From contig JBCDKJ010000002.1 of assembly GCA_038746745.1 (NCBI GenBank), positions 1-64,000 of the forward strand: a DNA stretch of 64,000 nucleotides, in the 5' to 3' direction. Positions within the stretch are counted from its first letter, which is position 1; each line of letters begins with the position of its first letter. This document shows positions 9,283 to 18,654 of this stretch, piece after piece. The notes beneath the pieces are model-generated. The model was not told the DNA's origin. It searched no databases and saw only the letters and a program-made list of their open reading frames with translations. Origin of the DNA: JANQIO01 sp038746745 (GTDB lineage: Bacteria; Pseudomonadota; Gammaproteobacteria; Pseudomonadales; Halieaceae). The position numbers were made by a program, and so were the translations under genes.

Positions 9283-9978
9283 GTGGCAGTTAATCTTCAT
9301 CGCTTTGTGAATCGGGAGCTGCTGGCGGCAAGCCTTGCCGAGAGCATTGCGTCTGGTCTGGAGGGAGCGCTGAACCTGCGCGATAGTGCGCTGCTGGCAG
9401 TCTCCGGTGGCTCGACGCCGCTGCCCCTGTTCCATGCACTGGCCCGGTGTGAATTAGACTGGTCGCGAGTCCGCATCACGCAGGTCGACGAACGCTGGGT
9501 GGATGAAGACCACGACGACTCTAACGCTCGGCTGGTGCGTGAGCATTTACTGCAGGACCGCGCCGCAGCGGCGGACTTTGTGAGCATGAAGGTGCCGGTG
9601 GCGGATGCCTTCGCAGCGGAAGACGCGGTAGCTGAAAAGCTGGCGGATTTCGCCCAACTGGACGTCGCGGTGCTGGGGATGGGCGAGGACGGACACACTG
9701 CGAGTTTCTTTCCCGAGGCTGATGCTCTGGCGCGCGCACTGGACCCGCATTTTCAACGTACTTGTCTGGCACTGCGTCCCCCCGCAGCTTCTCATGATCG
9801 GATGACCCTGTCGCTGGCAACGCTCTTGAAAGCGCATCATATTTACCTGCACATTACCGGAGAGAAAAAGCAACAGGTACTGCAGGAAGCCATGGAAAGT
9901 GAAGACGTTTTCCGCCTGCCGGTACGCTCACTGTTTCATCGCGCAGAGAACCCTCTGGAGGTTTTCTACGCTCCCTGA
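9283..9978 (+). CDS. pgl: 6-phosphogluconolactonase (DevB/SOL type)
   Basis: A 231-residue lactonase that hydrolyses 6-phosphogluconolactone to 6-phosphogluconate. It shows the family segments LAVSGGSTPLPLF near residue 40, VDERWV near residue 70, and GMGEDGHTASFFP near 138, which belongs to the glucosamine-6-phosphate isomerase-like fold. The start is GTG at 9283, three bases after the zwf stop, so the two are surely co-transcribed. edd follows 27 bases downstream. Confidence 0.93.
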   Translation: MAVNLHRFVNRELLAASLAESIASGLEGALNLRDSALLAVSGGSTPLPLFHALARCELDWSRVRITQVDERWVDEDHDDSNARLVREHLLQDRAAAADFVSMKVPVADAFAAEDAVAEKLADFAQLDVAVLGMGEDGHTASFFPEADALARALDPHFQRTCLALRPPAASHDRMTLSLATLLKAHHIYLHITGEKKQQVLQEAMESEDVFRLPVRSLFHRAENPLEVFYAP

Positions 9979-10005
9979 ACGTTTACGCAGTGCATTGAGG
10001 CCACA

Positions 10006-11850
10006 ATGAATCCCGTTGTAGAAGCGATCACCAGCACACTCCGTCAGCGCAGCGCCGCTCGCCGTCAGCGCTACCTGGATCGCTGCGCGCGCACCATGGA
10101 CGAGTTGCCGCCAAAGAAGCGGCTTTCCTGCGGCAATATCGCCCATGGTTACGCGGCCTGCGGCGAAGAGGACAAAGCTCTGATAGCAGGTATGGAGGCC
10201 TGCAATATCGGCATCATCAATGCCTATAACGACATGTTGTCGGCCCATCAGCCGCTGGCGCTATACCCGGAACGGATCAAGAGCTTTGCCCGCGAGCTTG
10301 GCGGCACGGCCCAGGTAGCCTCTGGAGTCCCCGCTATGTGTGACGGTGTTACACAGGGTCAGGCGGGCATGGAGCTCAGTTTATTCAGTCGCGATGTGGT
10401 TGCCATGGCGACAGCCGTGGGGTTAAGCCACAACCTGTTTGACGCGGCGCTGTGTCTCGGTATCTGCGACAAAATTGTGCCGGGCATGATGATTGGCGCG
10501 CTGCAGTTCGGCCATCTGCCCATCGCCTTTATTGGGTCCGGGCCAATGGCGTCAGGTTTGCCAAACAAAGAAAAGTCGGCGGTTCGCCAGCGACATGCTG
10601 AGGGCAAAGCCACCGATGCAGACCTGCTGGCGGCGGAGAGCGCCTCTTATCACAGCGCGGGTACCTGCACCTTCTACGGCACTGCCAACAGCAACCAGGT
10701 TTTAATGGAAATGCTGGGCGTGCAGTTACCGGGCTCCTCGTTTCTGCATCCAGAGGACCCGCTGCGGCCGGCACTGACCCGGCGCACCGTGCAGGCCTTG
10801 TTTGAGTCCCGCTTTGATGCTGGGGAATATCGGCCTCTCTCCTCAATTGTTACCGAGGCCTCGATTGTTAATGCTATGGTGGCCTTACTCGCGACCGGCG
10901 GTTCGACCAACCACATGCTGCATATGGTTACCATCGCGCGGTCTGCCGGCATCGAGATGACGCTGGAGGATATTGATACCTTGTCCTCAGAAGTGCCGCT
11001 GTTGGCGCGTATTTACCCCAATGGTTCAGCAGACATTAACCACTTTGAAGCAGCGGGCGGCATGGCGTTTCTGGTACGGGAGCTACGCCTGGGTGGCCTG
11101 CTGAACGAAGACGTGCAGACGCTATTAGGCCCAGGGCTGGACGCACTGTCCATGAAGCCAAACGCCGTTGATCAGGGTGTTAGCTGGGACACGGAGGTTA
11201 CTGCGTCGGGGGATACGGCGGTGCTGACGGGCGTAGCGGAGGCATTTGCACCCGAGGGAGGTATTAAGCGACTGACCGGTAATCTTGGAGAGGCGGTGAT
11301 CAAGATCTCCGCCGTAGCAGAAGAACATCGCGCGGTGACCGCTCCCTGCAGAATTTTCCACAACCAGCAGGCTTTGAAAGCCGCCTTTGAGGCAGGCGAA
11401 CTGGATCGGGATGTCATCGCCGTGGTTCGCTTTCAAGGGCCTGCCGCCAACGGCATGCCCGAATTGCACAAGATGACGCCCTTCCTTGGCGTACTGCAGG
11501 ACCGCGGCCACCAGGTGGCGCTGGTTACCGATGGACGCATGTCAGGTGCGTCAGGCAAAGTGCCCGCAGCGATTCATCTTACGCCGGAAGCGGCCCATGG
11601 CGGCCCCATCGCGCGCCTGCGTGACGGCGACATGCTGGCACTGGACGCCACGGGTCAAACCCTGTCGGTGCTGGTTGACGATGTGGAATGGAACGCGCGA
11701 GAGCCGGTTGCAGCGCCGCCCGCGCCCTTCACGCTGGGTCGAAATTTGTTTGAGGCGTTTCGGTCAGCCAACTCGGGCTCACTCCTGGGCGCGTCAGTGT
11801 TTGAAGCAGGTCTGGATCCCGTGATGGAAGCAGAGTCTTTCAGCGATTGA
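10006..11850 (+). CDS. edd: Phosphogluconate dehydratase
   Basis: A 614-residue IlvD/Edd-family iron-sulfur dehydratase that makes KDPG from 6-phosphogluconate. Family features include NAYNDMLSAHQPL near residue 70, SGVPAMCDGVTQGQ near 106 and CDKIVPGMMIG near 155, whose cysteines are expected cluster ligands, plus TDGRMSGASGK in the carboxy-terminal part. It closes the plus-strand operon. Its stop is two bases from the convergent glk stop, and I see no hairpin terminator between them. Confidence 0.96.
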   Translation: MNPVVEAITSTLRQRSAARRQRYLDRCARTMDELPPKKRLSCGNIAHGYAACGEEDKALIAGMEACNIGIINAYNDMLSAHQPLALYPERIKSFARELGGTAQVASGVPAMCDGVTQGQAGMELSLFSRDVVAMATAVGLSHNLFDAALCLGICDKIVPGMMIGALQFGHLPIAFIGSGPMASGLPNKEKSAVRQRHAEGKATDADLLAAESASYHSAGTCTFYGTANSNQVLMEMLGVQLPGSSFLHPEDPLRPALTRRTVQALFESRFDAGEYRPLSSIVTEASIVNAMVALLATGGSTNHMLHMVTIARSAGIEMTLEDIDTLSSEVPLLARIYPNGSADINHFEAAGGMAFLVRELRLGGLLNEDVQTLLGPGLDALSMKPNAVDQGVSWDTEVTASGDTAVLTGVAEAFAPEGGIKRLTGNLGEAVIKISAVAEEHRAVTAPCRIFHNQQALKAAFEAGELDRDVIAVVRFQGPAANGMPELHKMTPFLGVLQDRGHQVALVTDGRMSGASGKVPAAIHLTPEAAHGGPIARLRDGDMLALDATGQTLSVLVDDVEWNAREPVAAPPAPFTLGRNLFEAFRSANSGSLLGASVFEAGLDPVMEAESFSD

Positions 11851-11852
11851 GG

Positions 11853-12812
11853 CTAGCCTCGCTCTAGCAGCAGCAAAGCCGCTCCACGTTCGGCAATTCC
11901 GGTGTCCGTGATTAGCGACACCGGTATTGCTCGCATATAGTCGGACATTACGCCCTTGTCATAAAAGCGCTGCAGAAATGCGCTGTCGGGCAGCAGTTCC
12001 GCCCAGCGCGGCAGGATACCGCCTCCGAGCAAAACACCGCCGCGCGCGCCCTGCGCCAGCGCAAGGTCGCCAGCCACGCTGCCCAGCATGGCCAGAAAGC
12101 GGCGCACGCTTGCCATGCAGTCTTCATCGCCCTTTAGTGCGCCCGCGCTGATTTCCGCCGCCGATGTGCTAGTGCTCAGTCCGTGCAGCAGGGCATGTAG
12201 TCGCTCCAGGCCGGGGCCGGACAGCACTAGTTCGTTGAAGACGTAACCGTGTGTTGCTGTCAGTGCTTCCAGCAGTGACCGCTCGACACCATCGCTTGGC
12301 CGAAAGGCCATATGCGCGGCCTCCGTTGCTATGCAATGGGGCCTCTGTTGTGAAGGAACAACATACGCAGCACCCAGCCCGGTGCCTGGGCCTATTACCG
12401 CCACCGGTGCGTCCAGCACTGCGGTGCCTGCGGCAAGGGTATGCTTGCGACAACCTGGCGTTATAGCGCCTCGTGCCAGCGCCTCAAAGTCATTGACCAG
12501 CAGTACCTGGTCAAGCTTAGCGGCAGCAGCCAGTTCGTCTGCATTGAGATCCCAGTCCAGATTGGTGAGGTGGCGCTGTTGGTGGTCGCCGGGACCGGCA
12601 CTGGCAAGACAGGCACGTCGTGGCCGGTCCGCATTCAGTCCTGTCAGGTAACCTGTAAGCAGTGCCGCTACCCCAGATGCGTTCGCGCAGGCGAAGTGCC
12701 TGGCGTCGCGCAGCGTCACGCCGCCCTCTGAGACTGCGGCCAGCGCAAAGCGTGCATGGGTACCGCCGATATCGGCAACCAGAATCGTTTCTGTGGTCGA
12801 CTGTGACGTCAT
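11853..12812 (-). CDS. glk: Glucokinase
   Basis: An ATP-dependent glucokinase of the ROK-distant bacterial Glk family, making glucose-6-phosphate for Zwf. The ATP phosphate loop reads ADIGGTHARFAL close to the amino terminus, the catalytic aspartate is in LVNDFEALA, and GPGTGLGAAYV and the AHMAFRP glucose region are present. With the ATG at 12812 the protein has 319 residues, near the E. coli length; an upstream ATG at 12860 would add 16 residues that the family lacks. It is convergent with the operon it feeds, so it has its own promoter. Confidence 0.92.
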   Translation of the reverse strand: MTSQSTTETILVADIGGTHARFALAAVSEGGVTLRDARHFACANASGVAALLTGYLTGLNADRPRRACLASAGPGDHQQRHLTNLDWDLNADELAAAAKLDQVLLVNDFEALARGAITPGCRKHTLAAGTAVLDAPVAVIGPGTGLGAAYVVPSQQRPHCIATEAAHMAFRPSDGVERSLLEALTATHGYVFNELVLSGPGLERLHALLHGLSTSTSAAEISAGALKGDEDCMASVRRFLAMLGSVAGDLALAQGARGGVLLGGGILPRWAELLPDSAFLQRFYDKGVMSDYMRAIPVSLITDTGIAERGAALLLLERG

Positions 12813-12930
12813 GGATGGCAAGGCTACCCCATGCGACAAAGCAGCGCCGCAGTTTTGCATACTGCGCCAGGTGCGTTGTTTTCCACCGGGTGATGCATAG
12901 AATGAAATGGTTCACCAACGGAGCTTCACT

Positions 12931-13314
12931 ATGAAAGTTTCTATTTCTGTATTTTCCTCTGTATTGCCCTCTATATTTCCGCGCCTGTGTTCAGGCGTGC
13001 TGGTCGCGGCCGCCCTCTGTATTCCGTCGCTGGCGCTCGCCGAAGACAGTCAACGCGCGTCTTTCTGCCATGGCTATATCAAGAAGGCCCTGGGCGAGTT
13101 ACCCATTGAGGAGTTGGATCGGGGCAATATGTGGTTAGCCTGGCACGAGACAGTACAAACCGCTCTGATCGCCGATAAGCTCGATAAAACCCAGTATCAG
13201 CGCGGTCGGGACCGATTCTCCAGCCAACTGGCAGCAGGTGACGTGTCTGCTATGGAAGATGTTGTTGAGGGTGAGTGCGAGCTTGGCAAGAACCGCACCT
13301 GGCGCTGGTGGTAG
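12931..13314 (+). CDS. Small secreted protein, function unknown
   Basis: With the start at 12931 (ACGGAGC upstream) it encodes 127 residues. A signal peptide with a hydrophobic core ends at LALA before EDSQRASF. The mature part of about 90 residues has two cysteines (in SFCHGY and GECELG) that could form a disulfide, and it ends in RTWRWW. I do not recognise the family. An upstream ATG at 12907 would add eight residues. It is divergent from glk and unrelated in sense to the ligase downstream. Confidence 0.65.
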   Translation: MKVSISVFSSVLPSIFPRLCSGVLVAAALCIPSLALAEDSQRASFCHGYIKKALGELPIEELDRGNMWLAWHETVQTALIADKLDKTQYQRGRDRFSSQLAAGDVSAMEDVVEGECELGKNRTWRWW

Positions 13315-13400
13315 CACTGCTTCGCTGGGTTGCTGCCTTTACATGCCTCAGCCTCTGTTCCAGCAATCTTTGCCTCAACCTGGGCATGAGCTGCAGCATC

Positions 13401-13436
13401 TAGAGCGCAGGCATGAAATAGAGCGCAGGCATAAAA
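13401..13436. repeat. Two-copy 18-bp tandem repeat
   Basis: An 18-base unit beginning TAGAGCGCAGGCAT occurs twice in a row (13401-13418 and 13419-13436, differing at one base) in the 185-base gap between the small secreted protein and the ligase gene. I see no hairpin and no T-run. It is probably a slippage product. Confidence 0.6.
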
Positions 13437-13499
13437 AGCGCAGTCACAAACCCAGAGCACGTAACCCTATAAATATTTACCACTAAACAGAACGCAGCG

Positions 13500-15116
13500 A
13501 TGAATCGTCTGGATTTAAGCGAGACCCGCGAACGCACTTTCCCTCACATACTCCGTCGGCAGGCCGAAGAAAACGGCACTACGCCGTTTCTGATCGATGA
13601 GACGCAATCCATCAGCTACGCGGAGGCAGAACGCATCAGCGCAGCGCTGGCCGCAGGCATGCATCAACTGGGTGTGGCCAAAGGCGATCGCGTGGGACTG
13701 TATCTGGGTAACTGCCCGGAGTTTGTCTTGCTGACCCTGGCGGCAAACAAACTGGGCGCTATCTGGGTGCCGGTGAACACGGACTATCGCGGGGAATGGC
13801 TGCGAGACACCCTGGAGCGTTCCCGGTGCAAGCTGCTTTGCGTTGACGCGGAGCGCGCTGAGCGACTCGCGGAACTCGGCGATGTTTCAGACTACGGCAT
13901 GCAGCTCTGGGTGGGTGAGGGCGCTGATGAGAGCAGTGCTCAGGCCGTCGCCCGGTACTCGGCCCTGTCCACCGGGGAGCCCTTGCAAGGGACCGTGGAG
14001 CAGGACTATGGAGACACCTGCGCCATTCTCTGGACCTCTGGAACGACTGGAAAGTCCAAGGGCGTGATGCAGAATTACAACGGCTGGATACGCGCCATCG
14101 ATCAGGGCGCCAGCCCCATGTTCGATTCGCGCCCCGGCGACGTCGTGTATTGTGCGCTGCCGCTGTTTAACACGGGTGCCTGGATAACGTCTGTTTACCG
14201 AGCTCTGCTGGAAGGTTTGCCCTGCGTCATTGAGCCGCGCTTTTCGGTCTCTGACTTCTGGCAACGCGTCGAGCGATTCGGTGCCACCCAGATGTTCCTC
14301 ATTGGCGCTATGGGTGTATTTCTCTGGCAGCAGGAAGCGCGCGACGGCGATGCCGATACGCCCCTGCGCAGGGCCATGATTGTGCCGTTTCCGCCAGATC
14401 TCTGGGAGCCCTTTGAGCAGCGCTTTGGTTTGCAGATCATCACCGCCGGTCTGGGTATGAGCGAGTGTCAGCTGATCGCCAACCAGCTTCACGCTACCGT
14501 TGACCTGCCGCCCTATGCGCTGGGTTATCCCCCTGACGATATTGAGCTGCAGCTCTGTGATGATGACGGCGAGCCCGTGCCCGACGGCGAAGCCGGGGAG
14601 ATTTGCGTGAAGCCGCTAGCGCCTCACGTTCTGTTCAACGGGTATTTCGATAACCCGGACGCCACAGCGGCCGCTTTCCGCAATGGGTACTTCCTGACTG
14701 GTGATATGGCGCGACGGGATCCTGCGTCTGGCGCGCTGTTTTTTGTCGATCGTAAAAAAGATGTCGTTCGCTTCGCCGGGCGCAATATTTCCACGCTGGA
14801 GGTCGAGGGCGTGCTGCGGCGTCACCCAGATATTGCAGACGTGGCCGCCTTTGGCATCCCCGCCGAGGAAGTCGAGAGCGAGGACGAACTGAAACTTAAT
14901 GTCGTATTGAAAGAGGGCGCCGCCCTTACGCCAGAAGCGCTCTGCACATTCATTAACGAAAACGCTCCCCACTACTTCGTGCCGCGCTACCTGGAGTTCG
15001 TCAACAGCTTGCCCTACACCCCTACCAATAAAGTGCAAAAGTTCAAGCTGCGCCAGGACGGCATCACCGCTGCCACCTGGGACCGCCGGAATTCGGGTTT
15101 TCAGGTGACGCGCTAA
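13500..15116 (+). CDS. Class I adenylate-forming acyl-CoA ligase (CaiC-like)
   Basis: A 538-residue AMP-dependent synthetase/ligase that activates a carboxylic acid to its CoA thioester. The P-loop TSGTTGKSKGV lies near residue 180, the A5-type motif is GLGMSECQL near 318, and the adenylate motif is GYFLTGDMARRDP near 400. The catalytic lysine is expected in TPTNKVQKFKLR close to the end. The overall form recalls crotonobetaine/carnitine-CoA and steroid side-chain CoA ligases. With hydratase and aldolase genes nearby, a steroid- or terpenoid-type acid is a reasonable guess; the substrate cannot be read from the sequence. Confidence 0.85.
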   Translation: MNRLDLSETRERTFPHILRRQAEENGTTPFLIDETQSISYAEAERISAALAAGMHQLGVAKGDRVGLYLGNCPEFVLLTLAANKLGAIWVPVNTDYRGEWLRDTLERSRCKLLCVDAERAERLAELGDVSDYGMQLWVGEGADESSAQAVARYSALSTGEPLQGTVEQDYGDTCAILWTSGTTGKSKGVMQNYNGWIRAIDQGASPMFDSRPGDVVYCALPLFNTGAWITSVYRALLEGLPCVIEPRFSVSDFWQRVERFGATQMFLIGAMGVFLWQQEARDGDADTPLRRAMIVPFPPDLWEPFEQRFGLQIITAGLGMSECQLIANQLHATVDLPPYALGYPPDDIELQLCDDDGEPVPDGEAGEICVKPLAPHVLFNGYFDNPDATAAAFRNGYFLTGDMARRDPASGALFFVDRKKDVVRFAGRNISTLEVEGVLRRHPDIADVAAFGIPAEEVESEDELKLNVVLKEGAALTPEALCTFINENAPHYFVPRYLEFVNSLPYTPTNKVQKFKLRQDGITAATWDRRNSGFQVTR

Positions 15117-15194
15117 CGCAACTTGCGTCGCGCCCTCAACTTCGGGACACTGCGCGGCGTCGCGGCCCCTTTCTCCCCGTACATGAGGTTTCCC

Positions 15195-15530
15195 ATGCCT
15201 ACAATTGTCTATGTCGAAGACGACGGTACCCGGCACGAGGTCGATCTGGACGAGCAGATCAGCCTGATGGAGGGTGCCATCATGAACATGGTGCCCGGCG
15301 TCGAAGGCATGTGTGGCGGTGTTGCTTCCTGCGCCACCTGTCACTGCTATATTGAGACACCCTGGGCAGAGAAGCTCCACGAAAAAGGTCCCCAGGAAGA
15401 ACACATGCTATCGACGGCCAAGCATCGCAAGGACAGCTCCCGTCTGGGTTGTCAGGTGCTGACGACTTGGGAAATGGAAGGCATGGAGGTTTTCCTGCCA
15501 CCTGAGCAGGGCTCTGAGCCCCTGAGTTAA
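15195..15530 (+). CDS. Adrenodoxin-type [2Fe-2S] ferredoxin
   Basis: A 111-residue electron carrier with cluster ligands C40, C46, C49 and C86 (CGGVASCATC, then SRLGCQV), the vertebrate/putidaredoxin spacing that serves bacterial P450s. The ATG at 15195 gives a standard amino terminus, MPTIVYVEDDGTRHEV; an in-frame upstream reading from 15123 adds 24 residues without family support. It follows the acyl-CoA ligase by 78 bases on the same strand. Its likely client is the P450 at 37786-39054, whose relatives use such ferredoxins. No ferredoxin reductase gene is present in the window. Confidence 0.9.
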   Translation: MPTIVYVEDDGTRHEVDLDEQISLMEGAIMNMVPGVEGMCGGVASCATCHCYIETPWAEKLHEKGPQEEHMLSTAKHRKDSSRLGCQVLTTWEMEGMEVFLPPEQGSEPLS

Positions 15531-15571
15531 TCGCGCCGCAATCGCAACCCGCTCGGGCGCAGCGCCCGTCG

Positions 15572-17008
15572 CTAGGCGAAGTGCTCCCATTTCGGCGCCT
15601 TCATCTCTTCGACGAATCTCGAATAGTTCCAGGGCCAGCTAGCCGGGATACCATCGACGTCCAGATACCAGCTCTGGCAGCCACCGGTGTACCAGACGGT
15701 TTGTTTGGCAGCTTCGATGCGCTCGGCATCGAACCGGGCCATGGCATCAGGCGTGGGAGCCACCGTCGCTTTTTCACCCTTCAGTATGGGTGCCATTAAC
15801 TGCTCTATGTAGTTCCACTGGTGTTCGGCAATATCGATCAGTGAGAAATTGCCGACCGGGCCGTTGGGGCCGTTGAGCATAAAGAAATTCGGAAAGCCGG
15901 GCATGCTGATGGCGAGGTAGGCGATGGGCTTGTGGGACCAGAGCGTGTCGAGGTCGGCGCCGTTTTCGCCCAGGATTTGCATAGGGCGCATAAACTGATC
16001 GGCGCGGAAGCCGGTGGCCAGAGCAATGACGTCGAGTTCGTGCAGTTCGCCGTCGCTGGTACGGATACCCTCAGGTTCGATGCCTGTGATGTCTGCGCGC
16101 ACCAAACGGGTATCAGGGTGTTGAATTTTTTCGTAGTAGTCCGGTGAGAAGATAAGGCGTTTGCACATAGGCTCATGATCGGGACGCAAAGCCTCTTTGA
16201 GCACGGGGTCCCGAACATTCATCTCCAGATTATCAATGCAGGCGCTACGCCAGATTTGTGCGCCGGGGGAGTCGGGTTTGGTGAGGCCGTCGGTATAGGC
16301 TTCAACGTTGCTGGTATAGGTCTCAACGTCCATCGCTGCCTCCAGCGTGGCAGGGTCGTTGCGAAAGGCGACGCGTTCCTCCTTGCTGAAGTGCCCGTTT
16401 TCAACCGGCATGATCCACTGGGGTGTTCGCACATAGTGTTCAAGCTTTTGACAAACGCCGGCCAGCGCCGAGATGATCTGAACGCCGGTGGATCCCATGC
16501 CAATAACGCCTACGCGGCGGTCCTGCAGTGCCACTGCGTGGTCCCAGCGCGCGGTGTGAAAGAGCGCCCCTTCAAACGTCTCCATGCCCGAAATAGGCGG
16601 CAGGGCGGGATGGTGCAACACGCCAGTAGCGGCGATCACAATGTCGGCGCTGTCGCTGCGCCCGTTGCTTAAGGTCAGTTGCCAGCGCTCCCCATCCCAC
16701 TCCGCTTTTGCGACGCCGGTGTTGAAGCAGATGTGATCGCGGATAGCGAAGCTGTCACAGCACTGCTCGAAGTACGCCTGTATCTCGGGTCCAGGGGACA
16801 GGTGTCGCGTCCAGTCAGGGTTGCGAGCGAAGCTGTAGGTGTAGTGGTGTGAGGGCACATCGCAGGTCAGGCCCGGGTAGGTGTTTTCCCGCCAGGTGCC
16901 GCCGATGCGGTCTGCTTTTTCATAAATCGCAAACTCCAGGCCCATAGCCTTGAGCTTGATGCCAGCCAGAATGCCAGCCATGCCAGCGCCAATCACGACT
17001 ATGCGCAT
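15572..17008 (-). CDS. FAD-dependent monooxygenase with Baeyer-Villiger fingerprint
   Basis: A 478-residue flavoprotein. The FAD Rossmann motif is VIGAGMAG (residues 5-12), and a second dinucleotide motif GVIGMGSTG near 167 binds NADPH. Between them FEGALFHTARWD (145-156) matches the Baeyer-Villiger fingerprint FxGxxxHTxxW. The ATG motif IVIAATGV near 124 is also present. Such enzymes turn ketones into esters or lactones; some members of this branch are N- or S-oxygenating. It is the last gene of the minus-strand operon, 24 bases after the aldolase, which suggests a role on the same ketone-bearing substrate. Confidence 0.85.
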   Translation of the reverse strand: MRIVVIGAGMAGILAGIKLKAMGLEFAIYEKADRIGGTWRENTYPGLTCDVPSHHYTYSFARNPDWTRHLSPGPEIQAYFEQCCDSFAIRDHICFNTGVAKAEWDGERWQLTLSNGRSDSADIVIAATGVLHHPALPPISGMETFEGALFHTARWDHAVALQDRRVGVIGMGSTGVQIISALAGVCQKLEHYVRTPQWIMPVENGHFSKEERVAFRNDPATLEAAMDVETYTSNVEAYTDGLTKPDSPGAQIWRSACIDNLEMNVRDPVLKEALRPDHEPMCKRLIFSPDYYEKIQHPDTRLVRADITGIEPEGIRTSDGELHELDVIALATGFRADQFMRPMQILGENGADLDTLWSHKPIAYLAISMPGFPNFFMLNGPNGPVGNFSLIDIAEHQWNYIEQLMAPILKGEKATVAPTPDAMARFDAERIEAAKQTVWYTGGCQSWYLDVDGIPASWPWNYSRFVEEMKAPKWEHFA

Positions 17009-17032
17009 ATCAGTCTCCTGGTGATAACGACC

Positions 17033-18208
17033 TCAGGTCATGCGGCCCAATATGGCGCCGCCGGTGGGAACGCCTGCACCTGAGGTGACCAGAGCATGCT
17101 CAATCGCTTTGTCGGGCTGGTTTACTGATGTGCCGCGCACTAACTTGACCGCCTCGACAATCCCGTTAACGCCATGAATGTAGGCCTCGCTGAGCTGCCC
17201 GCCGTGGGTGTTGGTAGGCAAGCGCCCGCCCGGCGCCAGCGCGCCGTCAATGACAAAGCCGCCGGATTCGCCGCGCTCACAAAAGCCCCAGGCTTCCAAC
17301 TGCCATAGCACCGTTGGGGTAAAGGCGTCATAGATAACCGCCGCATCAATATCACCTGACGACATACCAGCCATGGCGTAGCAGTCGTTGGCTGCGAGCG
17401 CGATTTCTGGAGAGATCGCGAACTCTTCGCGGTAGAACGAGGTCATCTGCTCCTGGTCCCTGGCCGCGCACTGGGCAACTCCACGCACGCTGACGCCAGG
17501 CTGCTTAAGATCTCTGGCGCGCTCGGGTGTAGTGACGATCACAGCGGAGCCGCCGTCACTCTCCTGGCAGCAGTCGTACAGCTTCAGGGGTCTGGCGATA
17601 AGTCTCTGGGCATCGTATTCATCACGATCGAAGGGCCTTCGATAAAAGAAGGCATCGGGGTTGTTCACCGCGTAATCCCGGAATGCTTTGGCGACGGCAT
17701 AAAAAGCATCTTCGGTAATCCCGGTCTGATGCATCCAGCGCGTGGTGAACATGGCTACCCAGCTGGCAGGTGTCAGTAAGCCATAGGGCATGTACCAACC
17801 CCAGTGTATGGCATCGGCTGTCACGATCTCACCGGATACGCCGCCAGAGTAGCGGTGTCCGCTGCGTCCATTCAGCGCGCGGTATACGGCCACCGTTTCG
17901 GCCATGCCGGTCGCCACCGCCATCACCGCCTGGTGCAGGGCGCCGGTCGCCGCGCCGCCGCCGTAGTGGGCGCGGCCGTAGAAACTCAAGTCACCGCAGC
18001 CCAGCGCTCTGGCGACTTCAATTTCGTCGTTGTTGTCCATGGTAAAGGTGGCCATGCCATCAATAGCCGAGGTCGGCAGCCCGGCGTCATCGCAGGCCGT
18101 CTTGATAGCCTGCACTGCAAGGCTAAGTTCCGAAACGCCTGAGTTTTTACTGAAGGCGGTGTTACCAATGCCTGCTATCACAGCCTTGTCTCTGACCGTT
18201 GCAGTCAT
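17033..18208 (-). CDS. Ltp2-like thiolase-fold retro-aldolase (copy 1)
   Basis: A 391-residue SCP-x/Ltp2-type thiolase-fold protein. The nucleophilic cysteine of real thiolases is missing: the region reads HYGGGAATGALHQA. The tyrosines that are catalytic in Ltp2 steroid aldolase (Tyr294 and Tyr344 in the literature) correspond to Y293 in IYDAFTP and Y343 in SEAYIHG. It therefore probably performs a retro-aldol cleavage of a 3-hydroxyacyl-CoA side chain, releasing propionyl-CoA or acetyl-CoA. The start overlaps the stop of the MaoC gene by four bases. Ltp2 needs a DUF35 partner, which is encoded two genes upstream. It is a close paralogue of 32417-33586. Confidence 0.85.
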   Translation of the reverse strand: MTATVRDKAVIAGIGNTAFSKNSGVSELSLAVQAIKTACDDAGLPTSAIDGMATFTMDNNDEIEVARALGCGDLSFYGRAHYGGGAATGALHQAVMAVATGMAETVAVYRALNGRSGHRYSGGVSGEIVTADAIHWGWYMPYGLLTPASWVAMFTTRWMHQTGITEDAFYAVAKAFRDYAVNNPDAFFYRRPFDRDEYDAQRLIARPLKLYDCCQESDGGSAVIVTTPERARDLKQPGVSVRGVAQCAARDQEQMTSFYREEFAISPEIALAANDCYAMAGMSSGDIDAAVIYDAFTPTVLWQLEAWGFCERGESGGFVIDGALAPGGRLPTNTHGGQLSEAYIHGVNGIVEAVKLVRGTSVNQPDKAIEHALVTSGAGVPTGGAILGRMT

Positions 18209-18654
18209 GCGGCGTCTCCTGCAGCAGCGCCCTCAGGCAGCGTGATCGTTACCGTCCCCTGCATGTGCATGCCCCAGATATTGTTCTCACCGCTCACGGC
18301 GATGGTAACGCCCCGATTGTCGGGGTCAGTCGCGGTGACCTCGCCAGTAATGGTCATAATCATGCCGGGCAGATTAGGCGCGCCCAGACGCAGTGCCAGG
18401 GAGGTCACCGTGGCTTCGGGCCCACTCCAGTCTGTAACGAAACGGCTCATCAGTCCCTGACTGGTAAGAATGTTCATGAATACGTCGGGCAAGCCTGTTG
18501 CCTGCGCAGCAGCTTTGTCGTGATGCACAGTTTCGTAATCGCGGGTAGCCATGGCGCCACCTACGATGAGCCCGGTGGTCACGGGAATCTCCAGCGCAGG
18601 CAGTGCATCGCCGACACTCACTTCTGAGAAAGCGAGAGTTGGAAATGCGCTCAT
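18205..18654 (-). CDS. MaoC-like enoyl-CoA hydratase subunit (ChsH1-like)
   Basis: A single hot-dog domain of 149 residues. The hydratase dyad can be placed at D39 and H44 in TRDYETVHHD, corresponding to the D and H of the hydratase-2 motif. Its small size and its position between a MaoC-DUF35 fusion and an Ltp2-like aldolase match ChsH1 of the mycobacterial cholesterol side-chain operon, which hydrates the C22 double bond of a shortened steroid acyl-CoA. It overlaps both neighbours by four bases, so the three proteins are made in step and probably form one complex. Confidence 0.85.
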   Translation of the reverse strand: MSAFPTLAFSEVSVGDALPALEIPVTTGLIVGGAMATRDYETVHHDKAAAQATGLPDVFMNILTSQGLMSRFVTDWSGPEATVTSLALRLGAPNLPGMIMTITGEVTATDPDNRGVTIAVSGENNIWGMHMQGTVTITLPEGAAAGDAA

